Under the pieces are notes generated by a model. The model searched no databases. It was not told the DNA's origin and saw only the letters and a program-made list of their open reading frames with translations. 64,000 nucleotides of DNA, from positions 1 to 64,000 of the forward strand of contig CAVTSL010000002.1 of NCBI GenBank assembly GCA_963737405.1, read 5' to 3'. Positions 10,946 through 18,829 of the stretch are shown here, piece after piece; positions within the stretch are counted from its first letter, which is position 1; every line of letters begins with the position of its first letter. Origin of the DNA: JACCTU01 sp963737405. GTDB taxonomy: Bacteria; Actinomycetota; Thermoleophilia; Gaiellales; Gaiellaceae. The translations under genes and the position numbers were made by a program.

Positions 10946-12322
10946 ATGAAGTTTCTGGCGTCGGCGCTCGCGGCGGCGGCCGCGGCACTCACACTCGTCG
11001 CGGCCGCACCCGCGGCCGTCTTCACACCGGGATCGCCGGGCTCCGGCGATCCGTACTTTCCGAATGCAGGCAACGGCGGCTATGACGTCTCGAGCTACGA
11101 CCTGACGCTCGACTGGCAGCCGGCGGGGAACCAGCTGACCGGCACCGCCGTCGTCAAGGCGAAGGCGACGCAGAACCTGTCGCGCTTCGACCTCGACCTG
11201 CGCGGGTTCACGATCTCGCGGTTGCTCGTGGACGGCGTTGCGGCGACGTTCGCACGCGACGGCGAGCAGGAGCTCGTGATCACGCCGCGGTCGGGGATCA
11301 CGTCCGGAAGCGCGTTCACCGTCACCGTGAACTACAGCGGCACGCCGACCGTCGTCATCGACCCGGACGGATCGCCGGAGGGCTGGGTGCCGACCGACGA
11401 CGGCGCGTTCGTCGTCGGCGAGCCGCAGGGGTCGCCCGCGTGGTACCCGGTCAACGACTCGCCGCACGACAAGGCGACGTACCGGTTCAGGGTCACGGTC
11501 CCGCAGGGACTGACGGCGATGGCGAACGGCGTGCTCGAGTCGAGCGCGACGACCGGCGGCAAGACGACGTGGGTCTGGAACGAGACCGACCCGATGGCGC
11601 CGTACCTCTCGACGAGCACGATCGGGAAGTTCGACCTGACGATCTCGCAGATCGGCAGCATCCCGTCGTACCTCGCGATCGATCCACAGCTGCCGACGGG
11701 GAACGTCTTCCGTCTGATGCCCGAGATCGTGCGGTTCTACGAATCGATCTACGGCCCGTATCCGTTCAACGCCGTCGGCGGCATCGCCGACAGCGCGAAG
11801 AACGTCGGCTACTCGCTCGAGACGCAGACGAAGCCCGTGTACGACCGGATGCCCGACGAGCTGACGGTCGCCCACGAGCTCTCACACATGTGGTTCGGCG
11901 ACGCGGTCACGCTCACGCAGTGGCCGGACATCTGGCTGCACGAGGGGTTCGCAACGTTCTCGGAGTGGATCTGGAGCGAGTACACCGGAAACAAGACCGC
12001 GCAGAAGTACTTCGAAAACCTCTACAACCAGCCGCCCCAGGACGTGAGGTTCTGGACGCCGCCGCCCGGTGACCCGGGAACGCCCGCGTTCATGTTCAAC
12101 GGCACGATCTACTACCGCGGCGGGATGACGCTCCAGGCGCTCCGCGTGAAGATCGGCGACTTCGCGTTCTTCAACCTGCTGCGGACCTGGGTGGCGCAGC
12201 ACAAGTACGGCAACGCGAGCACGCCGCAGTTCATCGCGCTCGCCGAGCAGATCAGCGGGATGGACCTCGACCGGTTCTTCGACGTCTGGCTCTACCAGCC
12301 GGCGAAGCCGACGAGCTGGTAG
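10946..12322 (+). CDS. Secreted M1-family zinc metallopeptidase
   Basis: ATG at 10,946 follows a GGAGGGGGAG ribosome site and begins a clear signal peptide rich in Ala and Leu. The 458-residue product has the gluzincin zinc site: HELSH at residues 310-314 and the third ligand E333 in WLHEGFATFSEW, exactly 18 residues after the second His. A Tyr-containing YYRGGMTLQ segment near 395 fits the transition-state region of M1 enzymes. The usual GAMEN motif is replaced by YSLETQTKP, where the Glu probably does the same job of holding the substrate N-terminus. M1 enzymes remove N-terminal residues; this one acts outside the cytoplasm. It converges tail-to-tail with the next gene with no gap. Confidence 0.88.
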   Translation: MKFLASALAAAAAALTLVAAAPAAVFTPGSPGSGDPYFPNAGNGGYDVSSYDLTLDWQPAGNQLTGTAVVKAKATQNLSRFDLDLRGFTISRLLVDGVAATFARDGEQELVITPRSGITSGSAFTVTVNYSGTPTVVIDPDGSPEGWVPTDDGAFVVGEPQGSPAWYPVNDSPHDKATYRFRVTVPQGLTAMANGVLESSATTGGKTTWVWNETDPMAPYLSTSTIGKFDLTISQIGSIPSYLAIDPQLPTGNVFRLMPEIVRFYESIYGPYPFNAVGGIADSAKNVGYSLETQTKPVYDRMPDELTVAHELSHMWFGDAVTLTQWPDIWLHEGFATFSEWIWSEYTGNKTAQKYFENLYNQPPQDVRFWTPPPGDPGTPAFMFNGTIYYRGGMTLQALRVKIGDFAFFNLLRTWVAQHKYGNASTPQFIALAEQISGMDLDRFFDVWLYQPAKPTSW

Positions 12323-15265
12323 CTAGGCCGCCGCGGCGAGCGGTCCGGAGGCGAGGCGGTCCTCGAGCGGGGCCGCCTCGTCGTCGCGCCCGCGGTCGCG
12401 GAGGAAGCGGGCGTACCGCTCGAGCGCCTCCCGCTCGATCAGCCTGAACGGGCCGTTCTCCGCGCGCTCGAGCGCCGAGCGGAGGAGCTCCTCCGCCTCG
12501 TCGTCGCGGCCCTGCGCGGCACGGACGACACCGAGCGCGAACGTCGTCGAGATCTGCGAGAGCGCGTCCTGCGGCCCGACGGTCTCCCGCGCCTCGAGTG
12601 CGACGTTCTCCGCCTCGTCGATGCGGCCCTCCTCGACCAGCAGCTCGGCCAGTGAGCGCTGGCACTCGCAGAGGTACGCGCGGTCGCCGAGCTTCTTGAG
12701 GATCGAGATCGACTCGCGGTAGCGGTCCTGCGCGTCGTCGAGATCGCCGCGCCTCCAGGAGAGCGAGCCGATGTGCTTCAAGACCCAGGCGACCCCCGCG
12801 GCGAATCCGACCTCGCGGTAGAGCTCGAGCGACTCGTCGAACGACCGCTCGGCGGCTTCGTAGTCGCCCTCGATCATGCTCAGCGTGCCGCAGCGCTCGA
12901 GCACGGCGGCCTTCACGAGCACGCCGCCGCTCGCCTCGGCGAGCTTCATCCCGCGCTCGAGCAGCACCCGCGCGGCGGGCAGGTCGAGCTTCGTGATGTA
13001 CATCGACGCGAGCCCCTGGATCGCGCTCGCCTCGAGGTCCTTCCGCCCGGCCTCGTGCGCGGCGTCGAGGACGTGGTGGAGGTACTCCTCCGCGGTCTCG
13101 TGATCGCCGACCCAGAACGCGATCTGGACTCGGACGTTGTACGCCTCGATCTTCGCGGCGACCGGGCCGTCGTCGGACAGGAGCTCGAGCGCCTTCGTCG
13201 AGAGCTCCTCCGCCCTACCGAGGTCGGCCTGCGTGAACAGCGCGACCTCTGCCAGCGCCGCCATCGCCGACGCCTCGAGCTTCGTGACGCCCTGCTCCGC
13301 GGCGAGCTTTCGCACCTTCTCCATCTCGATCGAGACGGCCGGCATGTCGCCGAGCCGCTGCGCGGCCCGCGCGGCGAGCCAGCGGCGGTCGAGCGTCGGC
13401 TCGAGCTCGAGCGCACGCAGCTGGAGCTTGCGCGCGGTCTTGAACGCCTCGCGACCCATGGCGCGGCGACCCGCGGCCTCGAGCGCCTCGGCGGCGTCGA
13501 CCGCGAGCTCGTGCGGCGTCGCGCCGTCGAGCTCGGCGAGGAGATGCGCCGCCTTGTCGAGGTGGAACGCGCGGATCTCGAGCAGCTCGTCGCCCGCTCG
13601 CTCCTTGAGCCAGCCGGCGAAGCGCGCGTGCTGGGCGGCGCGCGCCGACTTCGAGAGACCCTGGTACGCGACCTCGCGGATGAGCACGTGCTTGAACTTG
13701 AACGCGCGCTCGCCGGAGATCGTCGAACGCGCCTCGGGCAGCACGAGCTCTCGGAGCACGAGGCTCTCGAGCGCAGGAGTGAGCTCGTCGAGCTCGGGCG
13801 AGAGGTGCTCGAGCGCGCCCTCCCAGAAGATGCGCCCGATCAGGGCGGCGCGCTGCACGAGCCGCTTCTCGAGCGCCGGCAGGCGGTCGATGCGCGCCGC
13901 GATCAGCGCCTGGAGCGTGTTCGGCATGCCCGTTGCGATCGTGAGGTTCCCGTCGCTCTCGGCGAGCATCCGGATCGTCTCCTCGACGAAGAGCGGGTTG
14001 CCCTCGGTGACCTCGAGGATCTCGCTGCGGCAGCTGCTCTCGAGCGTCGTGCCCGCGATCAGCGCGTCGATCAGCTCCTCGCTCTCGTCCTCGGCGAGCG
14101 GCTCGAGCTCGATCGCCGCCGAGCGGAGGCGTCCGCCGCCCCACGACGGCCGCACCTCGAGGAGCTCGGGGCGGGCGAGGCAGAGGATGAAGAGCGGCGC
14201 GTCGCGCACGTACTCCGCGAGGTGCTCGACGAGCTCGAGCAGCGGCTCCTCGGCCCAGTGGATGTCCTCGAAGACGAGCACGAGCGGCTGCGGCTCGGCG
14301 AGCCTTGCGGCCCACTCGCGCGCCGCCCACGCGATCTCCTGGCCGGTCGCCTCGGCCTCGACGGCCTCGAGCACGCCGGACGCGTTCGCGAGCAGGTCGG
14401 CGATCGCCTCGTCCTCGCAGCACGCGCGCAGCTTGTCGAACGCCTCGCGGACGGGCTCGTCGTCGTGGATGCCCGCGGAGACCTTGACCATCTCGGCCAG
14501 CGGCCAGTACGTGATGCCCTCGCCGTACGGGAGGCTGCGCCCGTGGAGGACGGTCGCGCCTTCCAGCAACTCGAGGAACTCGCGCGCGATCCGGCTCTTG
14601 CCGACGCCCGGCTCGCCGAAGATCGTGACGAGGTGCGCGCGCTTGTTCCGGACGACGCGCGCGTAGGTGTTCTCGAGCATGCTCAGCTCCATGTCGCGGC
14701 CGACGAGCGGCGCCTCGAGGTTCGAGACGCGCGGGCCGCCGTCGTACGCAGAGATCGCACGCCACGCCCAGATCGGCTCCTGGCGGCCGCGGATCTGGAT
14801 CGGCCCGAAGTCCTCGACCTCGATCCGGTCGAGCGTCAGCCGGTACGCGTTCGGCCCGATCAGCAGCTCGTTCGCCTTGGCGCTCTGCTGGAGGCGGGCG
14901 GCGAGGTTGACGGCCTCGCCCGTGACGAAGGTCGAGTCGCGGTCGCCGACGACGACCTCGCCCGCCTCGACGCCGACGTGCGCCTCGAGCCCGAGCTCCT
15001 TCGTGGTCTCGAGGATCGCGAGCGAGGCGCGAATCGCGCGCTCCGCGTCGTCCTCGTGCGCCTGCGGGACGCCGAACGCGGCCATCACGGCGTCGCCGGC
15101 GAACTTCTCGACCGTCCCGCCGTGCCTGACGATGCAGTCGGACGTCTGCTCGAAGAAGCGGTCCATGCGGCGGCGCACGATCTCCGGATCGGTGGTCGAG
15201 ACGAGCCCCGTCGAGTCGACGAGATCGACGAAGAGAACGGTTGCGAGTTTGCGCTCCACTCCCAC
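12323..15265 (-). CDS. Class III adenylate/guanylate cyclase fused to an AAA ATPase and TPR repeats
   Basis: I choose GTG at 15,265 (VGVERKLATVLFVDLVDST); the frame is open for another 22 codons upstream. Residues 1-170 are a complete class III cyclase domain: both metal Asp residues (FVDLVDST, FAGDAVMAAFG) and the NxxxR transition-state pair (AVNLAARL) are present. Residues 200-480 form an ATPase with Walker A GEPGVGKS and Walker B LVLVFEDIHW. The C-terminal 450 residues are alpha-helical TPR-like repeats. Total 980 residues. This cyclase-ATPase-TPR architecture is typical of actinobacterial regulators in which the ATPase/TPR part, related to LuxR-type MalT ATPases, senses a signal. The signal is unknown. 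Confidence 0.9.
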   Translation of the reverse strand: MGVERKLATVLFVDLVDSTGLVSTTDPEIVRRRMDRFFEQTSDCIVRHGGTVEKFAGDAVMAAFGVPQAHEDDAERAIRASLAILETTKELGLEAHVGVEAGEVVVGDRDSTFVTGEAVNLAARLQQSAKANELLIGPNAYRLTLDRIEVEDFGPIQIRGRQEPIWAWRAISAYDGGPRVSNLEAPLVGRDMELSMLENTYARVVRNKRAHLVTIFGEPGVGKSRIAREFLELLEGATVLHGRSLPYGEGITYWPLAEMVKVSAGIHDDEPVREAFDKLRACCEDEAIADLLANASGVLEAVEAEATGQEIAWAAREWAARLAEPQPLVLVFEDIHWAEEPLLELVEHLAEYVRDAPLFILCLARPELLEVRPSWGGGRLRSAAIELEPLAEDESEELIDALIAGTTLESSCRSEILEVTEGNPLFVEETIRMLAESDGNLTIATGMPNTLQALIAARIDRLPALEKRLVQRAALIGRIFWEGALEHLSPELDELTPALESLVLRELVLPEARSTISGERAFKFKHVLIREVAYQGLSKSARAAQHARFAGWLKERAGDELLEIRAFHLDKAAHLLAELDGATPHELAVDAAEALEAAGRRAMGREAFKTARKLQLRALELEPTLDRRWLAARAAQRLGDMPAVSIEMEKVRKLAAEQGVTKLEASAMAALAEVALFTQADLGRAEELSTKALELLSDDGPVAAKIEAYNVRVQIAFWVGDHETAEEYLHHVLDAAHEAGRKDLEASAIQGLASMYITKLDLPAARVLLERGMKLAEASGGVLVKAAVLERCGTLSMIEGDYEAAERSFDESLELYREVGFAAGVAWVLKHIGSLSWRRGDLDDAQDRYRESISILKKLGDRAYLCECQRSLAELLVEEGRIDEAENVALEARETVGPQDALSQISTTFALGVVRAAQGRDDEAEELLRSALERAENGPFRLIEREALERYARFLRDRGRDDEAAPLEDRLASGPLAAAA

Positions 15266-15363
15266 AAGTGTAGAAACGCGCGAGGAAGTCGGCAGCTTCC
15301 GCGCAGCCAAGGGCCTCCGGGTGCGTCCCACGACCTCTAGACGGGCGGCGAGGTGGGTTTCTT

Positions 15364-15392
15364 CCCTCTCCCCGTACGGTTTACGGAGAGGG
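15364..15392 (-). terminator. Hairpin overlapping the stop of the exported protein gene
   Basis: CCCTCTCC at 15,364-15,371 pairs with GGAGAGGG at 15,385-15,392. It overlaps the TAA at 15,381 and lies between two minus-strand genes. There is no long T run, so it may act as a weak terminator or an mRNA-stabilising hairpin. Confidence 0.4.
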
Positions 15393-16151
15393 CGTATCCG
15401 CCTTCGAAAGCAGCCTCTCTCTCGGCACGAGCACGGCGGCGGCGAGGCCGATCGCGGCGAGTCCGATCCACCTCCACGGCATGCTGCGCGTCGACTCCTC
15501 GTGCAGCGGCCTACCGGCCGCGATGTCGGCGGCGATCGCGTCGGGGATCCGCTTGTGCTTCCAGGCGACCTCGAGCAGCCGCTCGCTCGGTGAGAACACG
15601 AACTCGCTCGGCCCTTCGGTCCACGGCGAGGGCCGCGTCGAGCGCAGGTCGATCGGGACCCAGTCGCCCGACGACACGTCGCGCGGCGCGTCCTCGCCGA
15701 GCGTGAAGAGCGAGAGGTACGACTGCGCCGCCGCCCCGGTGATCCGGCGGCTGCCGACGACGGCGGCGCTCAGGCGGGGCGCCGGGTACGGCTCGAGACC
15801 GGCCGTGAGCCTGCGCATCACGCCGTTCGCCCGCGGGCCGTGGATCGGATGGAGCCGGACGAGCCGCTCCTCCTTCCAGGCGACGGCCTTCGCAGACGGC
15901 ACGTAGTAGAGCGAGAAGCCGTGGCGCCGGCCGCCGGGCTCGGCTCCGACGAGCACGAGCCGGTAGTACGGCGCGGGAGCGCCGAGCGCCGTCGCCGTCT
16001 CGCCGCCGGGGATCTCGTTCAGCACCCGCTTGTCCGTCACCGTCCGGCAACCAGACGCGCCGCAGACCGTGGCCTGGAGCAGCTCCTTCGCCGACGCGCC
16101 GGGCGGGGCGACGAGAGCGGCGACGACGAGCGCGAGCGCGATCCGGGCCAT
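15381..16151 (-). CDS. Hypothetical exported protein with C-terminal membrane helix
   Basis: I do not recognise the family. The 256-residue product starts with a signal peptide (MARIALALVVAALVAPPGASA), has a Cys pair (CGASGC) near residue 31 and a mixed alpha/beta middle, and ends in one hydrophobic helix (WRWIGLAAIGLAAAVLV) followed by a short charged tail. It is therefore probably anchored with its body outside the cell. It is divergent from the phosphohexomutase gene 55 bases away and could share its regulatory region. Confidence 0.7.
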   Translation of the reverse strand: MARIALALVVAALVAPPGASAKELLQATVCGASGCRTVTDKRVLNEIPGGETATALGAPAPYYRLVLVGAEPGGRRHGFSLYYVPSAKAVAWKEERLVRLHPIHGPRANGVMRRLTAGLEPYPAPRLSAAVVGSRRITGAAAQSYLSLFTLGEDAPRDVSSGDWVPIDLRSTRPSPWTEGPSEFVFSPSERLLEVAWKHKRIPDAIAADIAAGRPLHEESTRSMPWRWIGLAAIGLAAAVLVPRERLLSKADTPSP

Positions 16152-16206
16152 GCAACCCGTCTACACCGAAGGCAGAGGCGGAGTTCCCGGTTAGCATGGA
16201 ACGTCG

Positions 16207-17550
16207 GTGCTCGATCCGAAGGTCTTCAAGGCGTACGACGTGCGCGGCCTCTACCGGGACGAGCTCGACGAAGCGGGTGCCCGAGCGATCGGCCGTGCCT
16301 ACGTCGAGCAGTTCGAGCCGCGGAAGATCGCCGTCGGCCGCGACATGCGCGTCTCGTCGCCCTCGATGGCCGCGGCGGCGATCGAGGGTGCAGCGTCAGC
16401 CGGCGCCGACGTGCTCGAGATCGGGCTCGTCGGGACGGAGATGCTCTACTTCGCGGTCGGCGACCTGGAGCTCGACGGCGGGATCATGGTCACCGCCTCG
16501 CACAACCCCAAGCAGTACACCGGGCTGAAGATCGTGCGTCGCGGAGCGCTGCCGGTGGGCGGCGAGTCGGGACTGCTGGACGTCCGGGACCGCGCCATCG
16601 GCGGGCAAGCGGCGCAGAGCGACAAGGTCGGGCACGTCGAGCAGTACGACATCTGGCCGGCGTACGTCGAGCGCGTGCTCTCGTTCGTCGACGTCTCGGC
16701 GATCCGTCCCCTCAAGGTCGTGATCGACGCGGCGAACGGGGCGGCGGGCGTGATGCTCCCGCCGGTCCTCGAGCACCTGCCGATCGACGCGAGCCGGTAC
16801 TACTTCGAGCCCGACGGGACGTTCCCGAACCACGAGCCGAACCCGCTGCTCCCCGAGAACCGCGAGTTCATCGTCTCGAAGACGCTCGAGGAAGGCGCCG
16901 ACCTCGGCGTCGCGTTCGACGGCGACGCCGACCGCTGCTTCTTCGTCGACGACACCGGCGAGTTCGTCCCCGGCGACTTCGTGACCGCGCTGCTCGCTGC
17001 GTTGGTGCTCGAGAAGGAGCCGGGAAGCAAGATCATCTACGACGTCCGCGCCAGCTGGGCCGTTCCGGAGACGATCGAGAACGCCGGCGGCGAGGCGCTC
17101 ATCAACCGCGTCGGCCACGCGTTCATCAAGCACCGGATGCGGAAGGACGGTGCGACCTTCGGCGGCGAGGTGTCGGGTCACTACTACTTCCGCGATTTCT
17201 CGCAGGCCGACTCGGGCGTCGTGCCGTTCCTCCTGATGCTGGAGCTGATCTCGAAGAGCGGCAAGAAGCTGTCCGAGCTGCTCGCGCCGTTCCGCGAGCG
17301 CTTCTTCCTGACAGGCGAGCTCAACACCCCCGTCGCCGACGTCCCGCTGAAGCTTCAGGAGCTGAAGGAGCGCTTCGGCCCGGAGGGCAAGGTGTCGCAC
17401 CTCGACGGCGTGTCCGTCGACGCGGAGGACTGGCACTTCAACGTGCGCCCGTCGAACACGGAGCCGCTCCTCCGCCTCAACCTCGAGGCGCGCTCGCAGG
17501 AGCTGATGGAGCGCAAGCGCGACGAGGTGCTCGACGTGATCCGCGGATGA
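16207..17550 (+). CDS. Phosphomannomutase/phosphoglucomutase
   Basis: This is a 447-residue alpha-D-phosphohexomutase starting at GTG 16,207. All family motifs are intact: the phosphoserine loop TASHNPKQ (Ser98), the magnesium loop FDGDADRC (Asp238, 240, 242), the sugar-binding GGEVSGH and the phosphate-binding RPSNTEPLLR. The enzyme interconverts hexose 6- and 1-phosphates to supply GDP-mannose or UDP-glucose for envelope glycans. It is followed 4 bases later by a glycosyltransferase and then a YdcF-like protein, consistent with an envelope polysaccharide operon. Confidence 0.92.
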   Translation: MLDPKVFKAYDVRGLYRDELDEAGARAIGRAYVEQFEPRKIAVGRDMRVSSPSMAAAAIEGAASAGADVLEIGLVGTEMLYFAVGDLELDGGIMVTASHNPKQYTGLKIVRRGALPVGGESGLLDVRDRAIGGQAAQSDKVGHVEQYDIWPAYVERVLSFVDVSAIRPLKVVIDAANGAAGVMLPPVLEHLPIDASRYYFEPDGTFPNHEPNPLLPENREFIVSKTLEEGADLGVAFDGDADRCFFVDDTGEFVPGDFVTALLAALVLEKEPGSKIIYDVRASWAVPETIENAGGEALINRVGHAFIKHRMRKDGATFGGEVSGHYYFRDFSQADSGVVPFLLMLELISKSGKKLSELLAPFRERFFLTGELNTPVADVPLKLQELKERFGPEGKVSHLDGVSVDAEDWHFNVRPSNTEPLLRLNLEARSQELMERKRDEVLDVIRG

Positions 17551-17554
17551 GGCT

Positions 17555-18271
17555 GTGAGCGACACCGTCGTCTTCATCCCGGCGTGGAACGAGGAGGCGA
17601 ACCTCCCCGACGTGCTCGACGAGCTCCACCGCGAGCTGCCCGACGTCGACGTGCTCGTGATCGACGACGGCTCGACCGACCGGACGGCCGACGTCGCGCG
17701 CGAGCACGGCGCGGACGTCGTCTCGTTCGGCGCGAACCGCGGCCTCCGGGCGGGGATCGCCGCCGGGTACGAGCAGGCGCAGGACCGCGGCTACGCGTTC
17801 TGCGGCCGCGTCGACGCAGACGGCCAGCACCCCGCGGCCGAGCTGAAGCGGCTGCTCGTGAAGGTGCGAGCCGGCGAGTGCGACGTCGCCGTCGGCTCCC
17901 GCTTCGTGTCGGGCGACGGCTACGAGCCGTACCGCTACCGACCCTCGCCCGCGCGGTCGTTCGGCACGGCGCTCCTGCGGCGCGCGATGGCGTTCCGTCT
18001 CGGACGGCCGTTCGGCGACGCGACGAGCGGGATGTACGCCGCGAACGCCCGGGCGCTCCCCCACCTCGCCGAGCCGTACACGAGCGGAGCGCCGGAGGTC
18101 GAGTCGCTGATCCGCCTCGCCGACGAAGGCCTGAAGGTCGAGGAGGTCCCGGTCCACATGCGCGAGCGGGCCGGCGGCGAGTCGAAGCTCCGCGGCAAGA
18201 CGGCGGTCAAGCTCGTGCTGACGGTCGTCGGGACGCTCCTCCTCTACCGGCGCTTCAGGTCGCGCACGTGA
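17555..18271 (+). CDS. Family 2 glycosyltransferase
   Basis: Starting at GTG 17,555, the 238-residue product has a GT-A fold: FIPAWNEEANLPDVLDEL at the start, the nucleotide-binding VLVIDDGSTDRT near residue 35 and the metal-binding GRVDADGQHP near 86. The C-terminal RERAGGESKLRGKTAVKL matches dolichyl-phosphate mannose synthase-like enzymes that load sugars onto polyprenyl phosphate. A weak hydrophobic segment (LVLTVVGTLLLY) near the end may touch the membrane. It lies between the phosphohexomutase and the YdcF-like gene, whose start overlaps its stop as GTGA. Confidence 0.88.
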   Translation: MSDTVVFIPAWNEEANLPDVLDELHRELPDVDVLVIDDGSTDRTADVAREHGADVVSFGANRGLRAGIAAGYEQAQDRGYAFCGRVDADGQHPAAELKRLLVKVRAGECDVAVGSRFVSGDGYEPYRYRPSPARSFGTALLRRAMAFRLGRPFGDATSGMYAANARALPHLAEPYTSGAPEVESLIRLADEGLKVEEVPVHMRERAGGESKLRGKTAVKLVLTVVGTLLLYRRFRSRT

Positions 18272-18828
18272 GCGCGGCGGTCGACGTCTTCGACGCCGCT
18301 CGGGAGCTCCACCTCGCGCCGGGCGCCGCGCTCGTCGCCGTGCTCGGGTACTCCGACCGCCGGAACGGCGGCCTCCACCCGATCTGCGCGGCCCGCCTCG
18401 CGGCTGCGACGCGCGCGGCCGAAGGCGCGGACGCCGTCGTCTTCTCGGGCTGGTCGCGCCGGCGTGGAGCGGCGCGCTCCGAAGCGGAGCTGATGGTCGC
18501 CGCCTGGGACGGCCCCGCCTGTCAGCTCGTCTCCGACCCGCACGCCCGCGTCACGGCCGAGAACGCCGCGCACGTCGGCACGCTCGCGCGTGCGCTCTCG
18601 GCGGCCGAGGTTCGCGTCGTCACGTCGTCGCTCCACCGGTTCCGCGCGGGGCTGCTCTTTCGCGCCGCGCTCCGCGGCAGCGGCGCGCGCCTTTCGCTCC
18701 ACCCCGCTCCCGGCCCGCGGTCGCTCCGCTTCGCGCTGCGCGAGCTCGTCGCGCTCCCGCTCGTGCCGCTCCAGCTGGCGCTCGTGATGCGTCGGGGCGG
18801 GAGCCCGGCGGCTCCCGCCCCGCGCTGA
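18268..18828 (+). CDS. YdcF-like (DUF218) protein
   Basis: GTG at 18,268 overlaps the glycosyltransferase stop as GTGA, showing tight coupling. The 186-residue product carries VAVLGYSDRRNGGLHPICAA and AVVFSGWSRRRGAARSEAEL, followed by DPHARVTAENAAHV, which fit the DUF218 pattern (GG or SG after a strand, R-SEA, and D-A-T-EN). YdcF/SanA/ElyC members act in envelope carbon and vancomycin-sensitivity pathways without a firmly known reaction. The last codons are formed by a perfect hairpin, so the C-terminal tail GGSPAAPAPR is partly dictated by the terminator. Confidence 0.72.
   Translation: MSAAVDVFDAARELHLAPGAALVAVLGYSDRRNGGLHPICAARLAAATRAAEGADAVVFSGWSRRRGAARSEAELMVAAWDGPACQLVSDPHARVTAENAAHVGTLARALSAAEVRVVTSSLHRFRAGLLFRAALRGSGARLSLHPAPGPRSLRFALRELVALPLVPLQLALVMRRGGSPAAPAPR
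18794..18821 (+). terminator. Perfect 12-bp GC hairpin inside the end of the YdcF-like gene
   Basis: GGGGCGGGAGCC at 18,794-18,805 pairs fully with GGCTCCCGCCCC at 18,810-18,821 around the tetraloop CGGC. It sits just before the stop and between two convergent genes, so it probably serves both as a terminator without a T run. Confidence 0.65.
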
Positions 18829-18829
18829 G

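Noticed and set aside
12773..15340. Long open frame on the plus strand opposite the cyclase-ATPase gene
   Set aside because: It is rich in Arg, Leu and Glu with no domain; in GC-rich DNA the antisense of a real gene often stays open. The minus-strand protein has complete motifs.
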